A stretch of 43,897 nucleotides of DNA from Shewanella marina JCM 15074 (GCF_000614975.1 NZ_BALM01000032.1:1-43897), one strand, 5' to 3'; numbered from the stretch's first letter, positions 35,905 through 43,759 are shown. Notes: generated from the letters alone by a model not told the origin. Numbers and translations: made by a program.

Positions 35905-36103
35905 TGATAAACCTCACTATATTGTGAATAAAAAATATATATAGGCACTTGTGTAATATATGATTAGTTTTGTGTTTGTAATGTAATGCTTTTTGTAAAT
36001 TAATTTTATTATATCTCTAATGGCAAGCACAAAACATATCCAACATACTTAAATTAGGCAGCTATTTTGGATTGGTTTTTTATTTCTAAGAGTGTTATTT
36101 AAA

Positions 36104-36996
36104 ATGAAACAGTTTTTTATTGATTTTTTCAAAGGTCAACAGGAGAAGTTTAAAACTCCATTTTTTAGTTCTTTATTAATAGCTATCGTTATTTGTTATT
36201 GCGATGTGATTTATTATATTCTTTTTGAAGATGAGAAAGCGTCATTAAAAATAATAAGTGCAAAGGCAATGGTTGATGATAAAAATATATATTTCCCATT
36301 CTTCCTATCTGCTGTCTTTTTAATTATTCCAATTTTTGTTAACTATTTATACCAAATACTATTAGATAAATTTATTTATAAATGCAAAGAGAATAAGGCT
36401 AATTTGGAGTTGAATATAAGTGATGCTCAATATAAATTAAAGTTGAATAATGCTAAAGAAAAATATGCAGATGAAAAAGTAAAAATTGAACATGCAGAAA
36501 AGATTGAATCTATAAAACTATCGTTAAAGACTAAAGGAATAAGAATAAATGAGTTAGAGTCCAACGTGGTGGATAGGGAGTTGATTATTAGTCAAAAAGA
36601 TGAGCTTATTACGGCAATTACATCAACTCTAGATAACGCAAAAAAACAGCTTGAACATACTGAAGTCCAACTTGATGAAACTCAAAAGAAACTTATTGAA
36701 ATAAGAAAAAAACTTGATTTATCTATAATTGAAGGGAAAAGATTTTCTGATATGAATGCTACTCTAAGGAGAAAAATATTGAACTTTCAGATAGAATAGC
36801 TGCTTTTGAAAGAGTAAATTTGGGATTTAATGACTATCGTAAAGATAGTGCTTCTAAATTTAGATTGTTAAGTGATGAAGAAAAAGAATCGTATGGTAGC
36901 ACTGAAGATATATTAAGTTATATTAATGAAATTGATGCTGAAGGTAAATCAGTCAATATAAAAGATGGTAATAAAAGAAAAGTACAATGTAAATGA
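36104..36996 (+). pseudogene. Two-TM coiled-coil cargo protein, frameshifted
   Basis: The first frame (to 36799) has an N-terminal FKTPFFSSLL segment, TM1 (about 20-38), a loop of about 30 residues, TM2 (FPFFLSAVFLIIPIFVNYLYQILL near 70-93) and a long coiled coil. The layout matches the cargo protein at 28402. It then ends abruptly, but the next frame continues the coiled coil as NIELSDRIAAFERVNLGFNDYRK to 36996. One extra A in the run at 36772-36776 joins the two. A further one-base change near 36970 would join it to the ORF at 36965-37246, giving about 380 aa. It is either two nearby indels or separate small genes. AT-rich relative to the flanking phage genes. Confidence 0.65.
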
Positions 36997-37246
36997 AAAT
37001 GGCAAGAGAATAATTAAAAGACACTGGGGTGAAGGTGAGTTAATAACTTCAGGTAAAGATAATGAATTAAATGCTGATATTGATGATAACGAATGTATAT
37101 ATTTAAGTAAGGATGGGCGTTACATAATTAGTGATAAAAAAAATGATGGTAGTTTGCATGCTGCAACTGGAGATAATTATAAAAAAAGCCTTGTTGCTGA
37201 TTTAAGGAAAAGTAGCAAAATACCTGTAAAGAATGATAATGAGTAA
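36965..37246 (+). CDS. Cargo ORF, 93 aa, possibly the C-terminal domain of the preceding gene
   Basis: Begins MVIKEKYNVNENGKRIIKRHWGEGELI and is strongly polar, with beta-rich repeats (ECIYLSKDGRYIISDKK). No convincing ribosome-binding site precedes its ATG, and it overlaps the frame-shifted tail of the coiled-coil gene by 32 nt in the same frame as that gene's N-terminal part. It may be that protein's C-terminal domain, or an independent small gene. No family recognised. Confidence 0.5.
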   Translation: MVIKEKYNVNENGKRIIKRHWGEGELITSGKDNELNADIDDNECIYLSKDGRYIISDKKNDGSLHAATGDNYKKSLVADLRKSSKIPVKNDNE

Positions 37247-37322
37247 CATATTAAATTTTTATATACATTGCTTATGTTATATTTCACTCAAAACAATTAA
37301 AGCTTAAATACTTTAACTATAA

Positions 37323-37353
37323 GCGTACCCGTTAACGGGTACGCTTTTTTTTC
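37323..37353 (+). terminator. Conserved cargo-end terminator (intact prophage)
   Basis: A 22-bp perfect palindrome (37323-37344) centred on GTTAAC and containing TACCCGTT, followed by a T run. It is shared with the remnant prophage at 29354, together with about 110 nt downstream. This pins the right edge of the cargo site. Confidence 0.88.
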
Positions 37354-37456
37354 GCGATAAATCCCCGTATATCTATACCCCTTAGACACAGGTCACGCCG
37401 CGAGGCGCTACCGTTTAACTACGCCGAGAGGCGTTAACTGTCCCAAGGGGAAAACC

Positions 37457-37549
37457 ATGCTTAAAAAATATCTACCTATTGTGGCAATCGCCGCACTTAC
37501 CGTATACGCATCAAACCGTGTTTCAGCCGTTCGCCGTTTAATCGGTTAA
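37457..37549 (+). CDS. Tiny membrane protein before the capsid gene, 30 aa
   Basis: CAAGGGGAAAA precedes ATG. The product is one hydrophobic helix (YLPIVAIAALTVYA) flanked by basic residues. Its position next to the capsid gene and its size are like the smallest PM2 virion membrane proteins (P4/P8 class). A decayed copy sits at 29499. Confidence 0.7.
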   Translation: MLKKYLPIVAIAALTVYASNRVSAVRRLIG

Positions 37550-37564
37550 TAAGGAGCTAGTAAC

Positions 37565-38383
37565 ATGGCACGTTCATTTGTAAAACTTCCATCATTTTCT
37601 AATGTCAGTAAGGGCAATACAGCTACGCTTGAATTGCCGTTAGGCCGTACCTACGACAAGATTTATGTTAATTACACAGGCGTTACTTTAGCCCAGCTTA
37701 AAAACATTCGTATTGAAGTTAACGGCAAAGCAATTCTTGAATTTAAAGATGGTCAGGCATTAGCGAATTACAACAAGCGTTATGGTCGTAACACTGCGGC
37801 AAATGTGCTTGATTTCCACTTTAAGCGTGATGAATTGGTAACATTAGCTGAAAAGCGTATGTTCGGTTTGGGTACTGCATCGGTGCAGGGGCATCCAACC
37901 ATTGCCAATGTAACATTACGTGTTGAAATTGATGCGGCGGCAACTTCACCAAAGTTAGAAGCTCATGCAATCCAATCAAACCCGTCACCAATCGGCTATA
38001 TCACTAAGGTTAAAAACTTCCCTGTAGCGTTGAACGCTGGCGTAACAGAAATTGATAAATTGCCACGCCCAGCAAGTGCGCGTATTGCTGCTATTCATGT
38101 GATCACTGACGCAACCGTTGAAAAGCTTGAAGTTGAAATTGATTCAATCAAAGTTTTTGATATGCCAAAAACCCTTGCTGAAAAAATCCAAGTTGATCAC
38201 GACCGCGCCCCACAAAGCGGCCAAGTGTCTGCCGATTTCATTTTAGAAGGTGATTTAAAGCAGGCTATTCCGCTGCAAGGCTTACAAGATTTCCGTTTAC
38301 GTGTTGAAACCGCAAGCAATACACCAGCCGCAACAGCCGCGACTGTTGTTGTTGAATATTTTGATGGTCTAGCGGGCATTTAA
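37565..38383 (+). CDS. Major capsid protein, double jelly-roll (PM2 P2-like)
   Basis: 272 aa. From memory of PM2 P2 the landmarks align in order: the N-terminal SFxxLPS/NVSxGN start, TYDKIYVNYTGVT, IRIEVNGK, RMFGLGT, LPRPASARIAAIHV, DFILEGDLKQAI, and a C-terminal VVEYFDG. P2 trimers with two stacked jelly rolls per chain form the pseudo T=21 shell over the viral membrane. Length matches P2 (269 aa). An exact duplicate of the first nine codons survives at 29619. Confidence 0.92.
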   Translation: MARSFVKLPSFSNVSKGNTATLELPLGRTYDKIYVNYTGVTLAQLKNIRIEVNGKAILEFKDGQALANYNKRYGRNTAANVLDFHFKRDELVTLAEKRMFGLGTASVQGHPTIANVTLRVEIDAAATSPKLEAHAIQSNPSPIGYITKVKNFPVALNAGVTEIDKLPRPASARIAAIHVITDATVEKLEVEIDSIKVFDMPKTLAEKIQVDHDRAPQSGQVSADFILEGDLKQAIPLQGLQDFRLRVETASNTPAATAATVVVEYFDGLAGI

Positions 38384-38395
38384 TAGGGGGCTTGC

Positions 38396-38737
38396 ATGAT
38401 TGCAGCAGCAAATATGGGCGGCATTCCTGCGCCCGCAATTAACAATAGCGCCATGAGTGGCGGCTTTTGGGAAAACATGAATGATGGGCTTTCGAGCGCA
38501 CTTGATGTTTATCTCAAGTATGAGCAAGTCCAAGCGGTTAAAGATTCCAGCGCGGTAGGGCAAAAGGAATTAACGACTACGGTTGAAACGCCAAACCCTA
38601 ACACAGACCAAACCTATGTTAGCCCGTCACAAAAGCTTAAAGAGCAAATGGCCGAGGGCTTACAAATTGGCACTGGCACGATGTTAGTCGGCGGCGTTGC
38701 CTTGACGGCTTTGTTCTTTTTCATGTTGCGTAAATAG
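38396..38737 (+). CDS. Virion membrane protein, 113 aa (PM2 P3-like in position)
   Basis: Starts 12 nt after the capsid gene with GGGGG upstream. A soluble N-terminal part (about 85 residues) is followed by one C-terminal helix (IGTGTMLVGGVALTALFFFML) and a basic end. In PM2 the small proteins P3 and P6 have this sort of size and tie the capsid to the membrane. Assignment to P3 is by size and order only. Confidence 0.7.
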   Translation: MIAAANMGGIPAPAINNSAMSGGFWENMNDGLSSALDVYLKYEQVQAVKDSSAVGQKELTTTVETPNPNTDQTYVSPSQKLKEQMAEGLQIGTGTMLVGGVALTALFFFMLRK

Positions 38738-38745
38738 GGGGCGCT

Positions 38746-38832
38746 ATGGTCAATAAGCAATTTTTAACCTCAATTGCCGCCGCCGTTATTGCGGGCTTAA
38801 TTGTTAAACGCATTACAGCTAATAAGGGGTAA
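38746..38832 (+). CDS. Tiny membrane protein, 28 aa
   Basis: ATG follows GGGGGCGCT. The product MVNKQFLTSIAAAVIAGLIVKRI... is a single helix with basic ends, similar in style to the 30-aa protein before the capsid gene. It is packed between neighbours with no gap, which supports its being real. Confidence 0.65.
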   Translation: MVNKQFLTSIAAAVIAGLIVKRITANKG

Positions 38833-38836
38833 CGCT

Positions 38837-39031
38837 ATGACAATGCCAAACATGAGCAATTCAAGTGCGGCCAGTAGTGGTACTGGCGACCAGTCACTAG
38901 ACGCAGCTTTTCAAGGTGGCTCGGTTAACTTCGGCGCAGGCAGCACAGCGAATGGGATTAGTCCCGTTATGCTGCTAGGAGCTGGCACGCTTTTACTGGC
39001 AGGCTTATGGCTGTTCAGCAAGCGCAAATAG
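38837..39031 (+). CDS. Small membrane protein, 64 aa
   Basis: ATG at 38837 has AAGGGG upstream and is chosen over the open frame's start at 38801, which would overlap the previous gene. A Ser/Gly-rich soluble half (SSAASSGTGDQSLDAAFQGGS) precedes a C-terminal helix (PVMLLGAGTLLLAGLWLF) and SKRK. Probable virion membrane protein. Confidence 0.7.
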   Translation: MTMPNMSNSSAASSGTGDQSLDAAFQGGSVNFGAGSTANGISPVMLLGAGTLLLAGLWLFSKRK

Positions 39032-39348
39032 CTTGGCAAAAATTAGCGCCCGCCTTGGGGGCAGACTTGCGCATTATTCAAAGTGAAGTCGCGCAAGGTG
39101 TGGCGCAACTCTTTGTATGGGGCGGTGAGTATTACACCGTATTACGTGCAGAAGATACCGAGCTAGTGATAGTTGCAGGCGCAGGCAAAAACGCTGCGCA
39201 ATATACCGCTGAAATCCATCTACTTGCCAAGCGGCAAGGATTTAAAACCGTTCGCTTACATACTAAAAAGCCAGATGCAATGCTGCGCTTAGGGGCGAAA
39301 AAGCTCGGTTATCAAGCACAAGAAACAATTTTAAGGGCGGTTTTATAA
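39007..39348 (+). CDS. Soluble virion or assembly protein, 113 aa, GNAT-like C-terminal half
   Basis: Overlaps the preceding gene by 25 nt in another frame. Strand-helix pattern: VAQLFVWGGEYYTVLRAEDTELVIVAGAGKN, then EIHLLAKRQGFKTVRLHTKKPDAMLRLGAKKLGYQAQETILR, which resembles the end of GNAT acetyltransferases (conserved GY after a basic helix). No acetyl-CoA P-loop is convincing, so it may use the fold without catalysis. It is the only clearly non-membrane protein in this part of the late operon. Confidence 0.65.
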   Translation: MAVQQAQIAWQKLAPALGADLRIIQSEVAQGVAQLFVWGGEYYTVLRAEDTELVIVAGAGKNAAQYTAEIHLLAKRQGFKTVRLHTKKPDAMLRLGAKKLGYQAQETILRAVL

Positions 39349-40121
39349 TGGGTTCAAAATCACGATCCAATTCCAGCCAAACCACAAACAACACAAGTAC
39401 GACATTTGGTATTCAGGGACCAAATAACGGCGCTATCATCAATGGCAATGGTAACACTGTGATTGATGGGGGCGCATTTGACCTAGTAGGCAAGGTTGCA
39501 GGAATTTTGCCTGATGTGTTCAAAGACAGCATTTATGCCGTTAATCAGCTCAGTGATAACGGCGCAAGGCAAACCGAATCAGTGATGCGCTCTGCGGTTG
39601 ATTTGTTTGGTGATACCAATCAAACCTCTGTTGATTTGGCACAATTAAACGCTGATACCATGACCGAAACAGGCGAGATACTTAGCCGAGGCTTACAAGA
39701 TAGTTATAGCTTTGGTGAATCAGCTTTAAATGCTGTGACTCAGCAAACTGATAATGTATTGAATGCCAACTCACAAGTGACAATTGAGGCCATGAATAAC
39801 AACACCGACCTAGCCGCATTAGTGACTGATGCGCTAGCCGATGCCAATGATAATTACGCCTCACTTTCTAGCCAAGCCATGACCACTAACAGCGATTTAG
39901 CGTTAGGGCTTTCTAATACTGCGATTGATGCCGTTGCCGAAGCGCGCCGAGATAGTACGGGCGAGTTACAGCGCGGCTTTGAATCGTTTATGGGATTTGC
40001 TGAGCAATATAGCCGTAGTGATAGTGTTGAAATGGCAAAGGCCAACAATAAAACCATGATCATGAGTTTAACTGCGGCGGCGGTTATCTCTGGTTTAGCG
40101 ATTTATGCGAGGCGCAAATAA
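39348..40121 (+). CDS. Virion membrane protein, 257 aa (PM2 P10-like in position)
   Basis: Start and stop overlap both neighbours by one base (TAATG-type junctions). A Ser/Thr/Asn-rich N-terminus (SKSRSNSSQTTNNTSTTFG) precedes a long Ala/Asp/Asn helical region with few aromatics, and one C-terminal helix (MIMSLTAAAVISGLAIYA) ending RRK. PM2 P10 is a similarly sized membrane protein. The match is by size, topology and order, not by recognised sequence. Confidence 0.7.
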   Translation: MGSKSRSNSSQTTNNTSTTFGIQGPNNGAIINGNGNTVIDGGAFDLVGKVAGILPDVFKDSIYAVNQLSDNGARQTESVMRSAVDLFGDTNQTSVDLAQLNADTMTETGEILSRGLQDSYSFGESALNAVTQQTDNVLNANSQVTIEAMNNNTDLAALVTDALADANDNYASLSSQAMTTNSDLALGLSNTAIDAVAEARRDSTGELQRGFESFMGFAEQYSRSDSVEMAKANNKTMIMSLTAAAVISGLAIYARRK

Positions 40122-41689
40122 TGATTATTAAACAAACCATTGTTAACGGTCTTTGTGTCATTAATAAAACGGGCGCATATTTCGGGTTAGTCAGTGCCTC
40201 TGGCATTGTTCGGGTCAAGCTGTTGAAAGCTGGCTCAGTGGTGCTTGAATCGGATATGTGGGTAGGTATGTTGTTACCTAGCGCCATTTTATTTGATGAA
40301 ATCCAGTTGATGGGGCAAGACTCCGCAATTGAAGTGTGGGCAGGCGATATTGCCATGTCACAAAGCGCGGTAATGACACGCGGCGCGGCGGCACTTAGGA
40401 CTAATATTATTCCCGTTCATGGTAAAAACTTGCTGACGGGGTTTGATGTTACCCGCCAATCGGTACGTATTCGCCCTAATGCCGATATTATTGTCGGTGG
40501 TGCGGGGATGGGTAAACAAGGTTGGAATGCACCCGCAAACCAAGTGACGGAATTACCTGTGGCGGGTTTGCTCTATGGCTATTTTGCTAAGCCATATATT
40601 GATTTAGCCAATACCAGTACAGGCGCATACGATGCGCAATATTGGAAAACAATGGAGCCTGCGGGCGGTGGCGTCGGTGGAATGCCAATGTCTATTGATA
40701 CCCAGCCACACCAAGATATAAAAGCGGGTCAGGGTGGTTCACACTATGATGCTGTTTATGAATCACCAGACAAAACCGTTCGCTTAGTCAGTGGTTTTGA
40801 TGGCACATTTATTTTAAATAACTCGGCTCAATGGGTATTGCATAACGATGTTATCCACGATTTTGATTGCATGGATAACGCATTTTTGCAGGCGGCCAAC
40901 GGCGATTTATATCTAATCTACCGCATAGATAATGATTTACATCTTTATCAAAGTGCAGACTTCGGCCAAACATTCACTAAGTTAATGACCATTGCGCCGC
41001 CATTATTCGCGCCTTTGGATAATTATCGGGTTGCACCAACACAAATCGTCAATAACTTAATTACGTTCGGTTTTAATCAATACGCCGTTGTAATTGATGT
41101 TACCCAGTTAACCCATGAAAACATTGCATACAGCAGCCAACAGCAAGCGATTCGTTATCTCGCATTAACGGCTAATCGTCATTTGCGCATAGTGCCTGTT
41201 GGCAATGATTATCACCTGCAATTAAGCGTTGATGCGGGGCAAAATTGGCAAAGCCAACATGATAATGCTTTTGAATATACCGATTTTGGCGGCATAACGG
41301 CAGATAACACAGGTAAGCATGTGATGTTTACCACGGCGATTGATGAATACATGTGTTTATCCGATAACAGCGGCGATAGCTTTATTAATTCAGGGCTGAC
41401 GATTGCAGGCACGAATACTTGTTACTTTGCTGCGGGCATTTATCTAGTCACTCGTCACCGTGATTTGTTTGCCATGTACATTGAAGATTCGGGCGTTGTC
41501 GAAACGCTGTTATTGCAAAATTTGCGTGATATTCGGGCGTGGAATCCCTTATTTATCAGCAGCAATGGCAAGGTGCGCTCTGTGGGTGTTGATTTAGATG
41601 CTGATGCGGGCGGGAGTCTTGCGCTGAATATCCCATTAGCGGGTAATTTGAATCCTGCCATTGTTGAGGTAATGGAGTTATTGGGCTAA
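40121..41689 (+). CDS. Receptor-binding spike protein with Asp-box repeats (PM2 P1 position)
   Basis: 522 aa, beta-rich, no membrane helix. The N-terminal 130 residues probably attach to the vertex. The C-terminal half carries three Asp-box motifs of the S-x-D-x-G-x-T/S-F/W type, SADFGQTF (about 278), SVDAGQNW (about 369) and SDNSGDSF (about 414). Asp boxes mark beta-propeller blades of sialidases and many carbohydrate-binding proteins. The protein is longer than PM2 P1 (about 335 aa). It probably recognises a surface glycan; no sialidase catalytic set is obvious. Confidence 0.75.
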   Translation: MIIKQTIVNGLCVINKTGAYFGLVSASGIVRVKLLKAGSVVLESDMWVGMLLPSAILFDEIQLMGQDSAIEVWAGDIAMSQSAVMTRGAAALRTNIIPVHGKNLLTGFDVTRQSVRIRPNADIIVGGAGMGKQGWNAPANQVTELPVAGLLYGYFAKPYIDLANTSTGAYDAQYWKTMEPAGGGVGGMPMSIDTQPHQDIKAGQGGSHYDAVYESPDKTVRLVSGFDGTFILNNSAQWVLHNDVIHDFDCMDNAFLQAANGDLYLIYRIDNDLHLYQSADFGQTFTKLMTIAPPLFAPLDNYRVAPTQIVNNLITFGFNQYAVVIDVTQLTHENIAYSSQQQAIRYLALTANRHLRIVPVGNDYHLQLSVDAGQNWQSQHDNAFEYTDFGGITADNTGKHVMFTTAIDEYMCLSDNSGDSFINSGLTIAGTNTCYFAAGIYLVTRHRDLFAMYIEDSGVVETLLLQNLRDIRAWNPLFISSNGKVRSVGVDLDADAGGSLALNIPLAGNLNPAIVEVMELLG

Positions 41690-42255
41690 TGCGCAGTTAT
41701 GGTCCAGTTGTAGCGCTGGCTATGTTGGGCTTGATTTGGCTTAGGCATCAATCAAGCCCACAGACTCAATTAACACCAGGGCAAAAACCAGATACCGGCA
41801 CTGATGATTTTAATGAAGCGCTGGACAATTGGTCGCCTAACATAAACAGCAATAACGGAGTGAATAACATGCCGCGAGGTATCCGCAATAATAACCCGTT
41901 AAACATCGAAACTGGCGACAATTGGCAAGGGTTAATTGGCTCTGATGGGCGTTTTGCTCAGTTTGAAACGCCATTTTATGGCATTCGAGCAGCAGGCCGA
42001 ACCCTTAGAACCTATCGTATTAAGTATGGTTTAACCAATATCGCGCAAATCATCAATAGATGGGCTCCGCCACATGAAAACCCAACTGATAAGTATATTG
42101 ATTTTGTGGCTACTCAAGCGGGCATTAGTGCCAATCAATCATTATCAATGGCCGATTACCCGCGAGTGGTGGCCGCAATGATCCACTTTGAAAATGGAAT
42201 AAATCCCTATGAGCAAAACATTATCAATTCCGCCGTTGCCGCAGGGCTGGCATAA
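41689..42255 (+). CDS. Virion lytic transglycosylase-like protein (PM2 P7-like)
   Basis: 188 aa. An N-terminal helix (YGPVVALAMLGLIWL) anchors it in the viral membrane. The soluble domain begins PRGIRNNNPLNIE, a signature of peptidoglycan-active structural proteins of tailless and other phages, with FAQFETPFYGIRAAGRTLRTY and a Trp-Ala-Pro-Pro segment (INRWAPPHENPTDKYIDFV). PM2 P7 is the corresponding virion muramidase that opens the wall during entry. Its end overlaps the next gene by 47 nt. Confidence 0.8.
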   Translation: MRSYGPVVALAMLGLIWLRHQSSPQTQLTPGQKPDTGTDDFNEALDNWSPNINSNNGVNNMPRGIRNNNPLNIETGDNWQGLIGSDGRFAQFETPFYGIRAAGRTLRTYRIKYGLTNIAQIINRWAPPHENPTDKYIDFVATQAGISANQSLSMADYPRVVAAMIHFENGINPYEQNIINSAVAAGLA

Positions 42256-42586
42256 CTTAGCCTTAATAGCGGGGGTAACGTATGTCATTTATCAGCTTTC
42301 AAAAGGATTTAACCGACTTGATAACGCCGCTGATATTGCGACTAAGCCAATAGGGCAAGCGTGGTCAGATATTAGTGCATGGGCTGGCGGTTATCGGGCT
42401 GTTGAACATACGCCATTAATCATTCGTGATTTTTATTTAGATAGCCACTATCAAATCACAGATGAAGCGTGGAGGGTGCTTGTTAATGTCGAAAGTTATC
42501 GGCCATTAATGACAGAATTATTCAATGGTAGGGTGCTTAAATCACAATATCGGCATTTGATAAATAAACAAATAACTGAATTATAA
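42209..42586 (+). CDS. Membrane protein of the late operon, 125 aa
   Basis: One helix near residues 17-32 (LALIAGVTYVIYQLS), then a soluble, aromatic-rich region (SHYQITDEAWRVLVNVESYRPLMTELFNGRV). It overlaps the lytic enzyme gene. No family recognised; a virion or entry protein is likely from context. Confidence 0.65.
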   Translation: MSKTLSIPPLPQGWHNLALIAGVTYVIYQLSKGFNRLDNAADIATKPIGQAWSDISAWAGGYRAVEHTPLIIRDFYLDSHYQITDEAWRVLVNVESYRPLMTELFNGRVLKSQYRHLINKQITEL

Positions 42587-42596
42587 GGAGTATGTA

Positions 42597-42833
42597 GTGT
42601 TAAGGTTTTTCAAGGAAAGATTGTCTGAATGGTCAACATGGCGGGGCATTGCCTTAATCGCTGCCGCTGTAACGGGGATTCATCCTGACGCAGCAAATGC
42701 GGTTGTCACGTTAGGGGATGCAGTTGTTAGCGGCCAAAATATTGGGGTTGCCGCCGTAGGAGTGGTTGGTGCTTGGGAGGCATTTCGCCAAGAACGCCAG
42801 CAAGATCATAGCAAGGTTTGGAGGGCGCACTAA
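42597..42833 (+). CDS. Small holin-like membrane protein, 78 aa
   Basis: GTG start with AAGGAG eight nt upstream. The protein has two moderately hydrophobic helices (WRGIALIAAAVTGI and NIGVAAVGVVGAWEAF) around the DAANAV helix and a charged C-terminus, as in many small holins. It sits with the next gene at the end of the late operon, where PM2 places its lysis genes (P17/P18). Confidence 0.65.
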   Translation: MLRFFKERLSEWSTWRGIALIAAAVTGIHPDAANAVVTLGDAVVSGQNIGVAAVGVVGAWEAFRQERQQDHSKVWRAH

Positions 42834-43012
42834 TGGAAGCAAAATCTGTTGAGCTTGCCAAAGCTTCGGGCTTTGGTAGCTTAGGCGTGATAGCGATTAC
42901 ATTGTTATGGAATATCCAAGCAACAATGACCGAGCAAAAAGAAGATCTTAGCCGTTTAATTCACAGTATTGATAAACGAGTTGCGGTGCTTGAATTTCAG
43001 CGTCAAAAATAA
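42833..43012 (+). CDS. Small membrane protein with C-terminal coiled coil, 59 aa
   Basis: ATG overlaps the previous stop (TAATG) and has GGAGG eight nt upstream; an in-frame TTG at 42818 is less likely. One helix (FGSLGVIAITLLWNIQ) is followed by a charged coiled coil (EDLSRLIHSIDKRVAVLEFQRQ). It could be the second lysis protein (spanin-like or holin partner), by position. Confidence 0.65.
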   Translation: MEAKSVELAKASGFGSLGVIAITLLWNIQATMTEQKEDLSRLIHSIDKRVAVLEFQRQK

Positions 43013-43021
43013 CGAATATAG

Positions 43022-43053
43022 CAAATGCCGATAACGTCAATTATCGGCATTTG
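43022..43053 (+). terminator. Late-operon terminator
   Basis: AAATGCCGATA/TATCGGCATTT stem with an 8-nt loop. Identical over 32 nt to 30169-30200 in the remnant prophage. It lies between the late operon and the convergent regulator gene. Confidence 0.8.
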
Positions 43054-43160
43054 ATTATAAAGGGGGTCTTATTCCATTAAGTGGTATGACAATCAATCAT
43101 TGCTTAATAGAATGTTTAACCATTTAATTAGTAAATCACTTATTCGGCTGTAACTTACCG

Positions 43161-43754
43161 TTATTTAACTGATTTATTAGGGCTGTTGTTGGTTAATTGA
43201 TGGTTGTTATCTGGTGCTGTTTCATATTGGCTTTGACGGCTAACTGATTTACTAAAGCCTGTGCTATGTGCCAGTATGGGCGAGTCTTTCAGCTTTGTGA
43301 TTGTAGAGCTGATCATATCCAGTTCTTCACGGATTGCTTGCAGTTCATCATTATCACGTAGCTTGCCCAAACGTTGCCTTAATTGCTTATTTTCTTGTTC
43401 AGCTAATTGGTGAAATTGCCTTATTTGAAAAACGCTTAAAACTTCGTGCGCTTCAAGCTGGAGATTATCGTAAGGCGTATGCAATTTATTATCGCTGCCA
43501 AAATAAAAACCTCGCCACGTTTTATTCTTAGGAATTGCGCGCCGCGCTAAGTCACAATGTTTGTTGACCCATTGAGGACAGCCATAACGCCACCAGTTAT
43601 AAATGGTGCGTGTTGTAACGTCAAAATACTGAGCAGCTTTATCACGATCAAGTTTGCCGCAAAGTTCGGGATGTGGGAAATTAGACAAAAAAAAGAATCT
43701 TGTATCTGTGGTCATTTCTTTAAAATCCATTTTGTTGTTAGAACGATTTTTCAT
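43161..43754 (-). CDS. Prophage DNA-binding regulator (DUF3653-like), 197 aa
   Basis: An N-terminal HTH region (DRDKAAQYFDVTTRTIYNWWRYGCPQWVNKHCDLARRAIP), followed by WRGFYF...HTPYDNLQL as in DUF3653-type phage proteins, then a coiled coil (about 110-150) and an unstructured Asn/Ser-rich tail. AAGGTGG precedes the start. The region upstream (43755-43830) has repeated CTAGTT/AACTAG half-sites, including a nearly palindromic TAACTAGTAGTTA, that could be its operators. It is probably a transcriptional regulator of the prophage. Confidence 0.7.
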   Translation of the reverse strand: MKNRSNNKMDFKEMTTDTRFFFLSNFPHPELCGKLDRDKAAQYFDVTTRTIYNWWRYGCPQWVNKHCDLARRAIPKNKTWRGFYFGSDNKLHTPYDNLQLEAHEVLSVFQIRQFHQLAEQENKQLRQRLGKLRDNDELQAIREELDMISSTITKLKDSPILAHSTGFSKSVSRQSQYETAPDNNHQLTNNSPNKSVK

Positions 43755-43759
43755 AAAAC

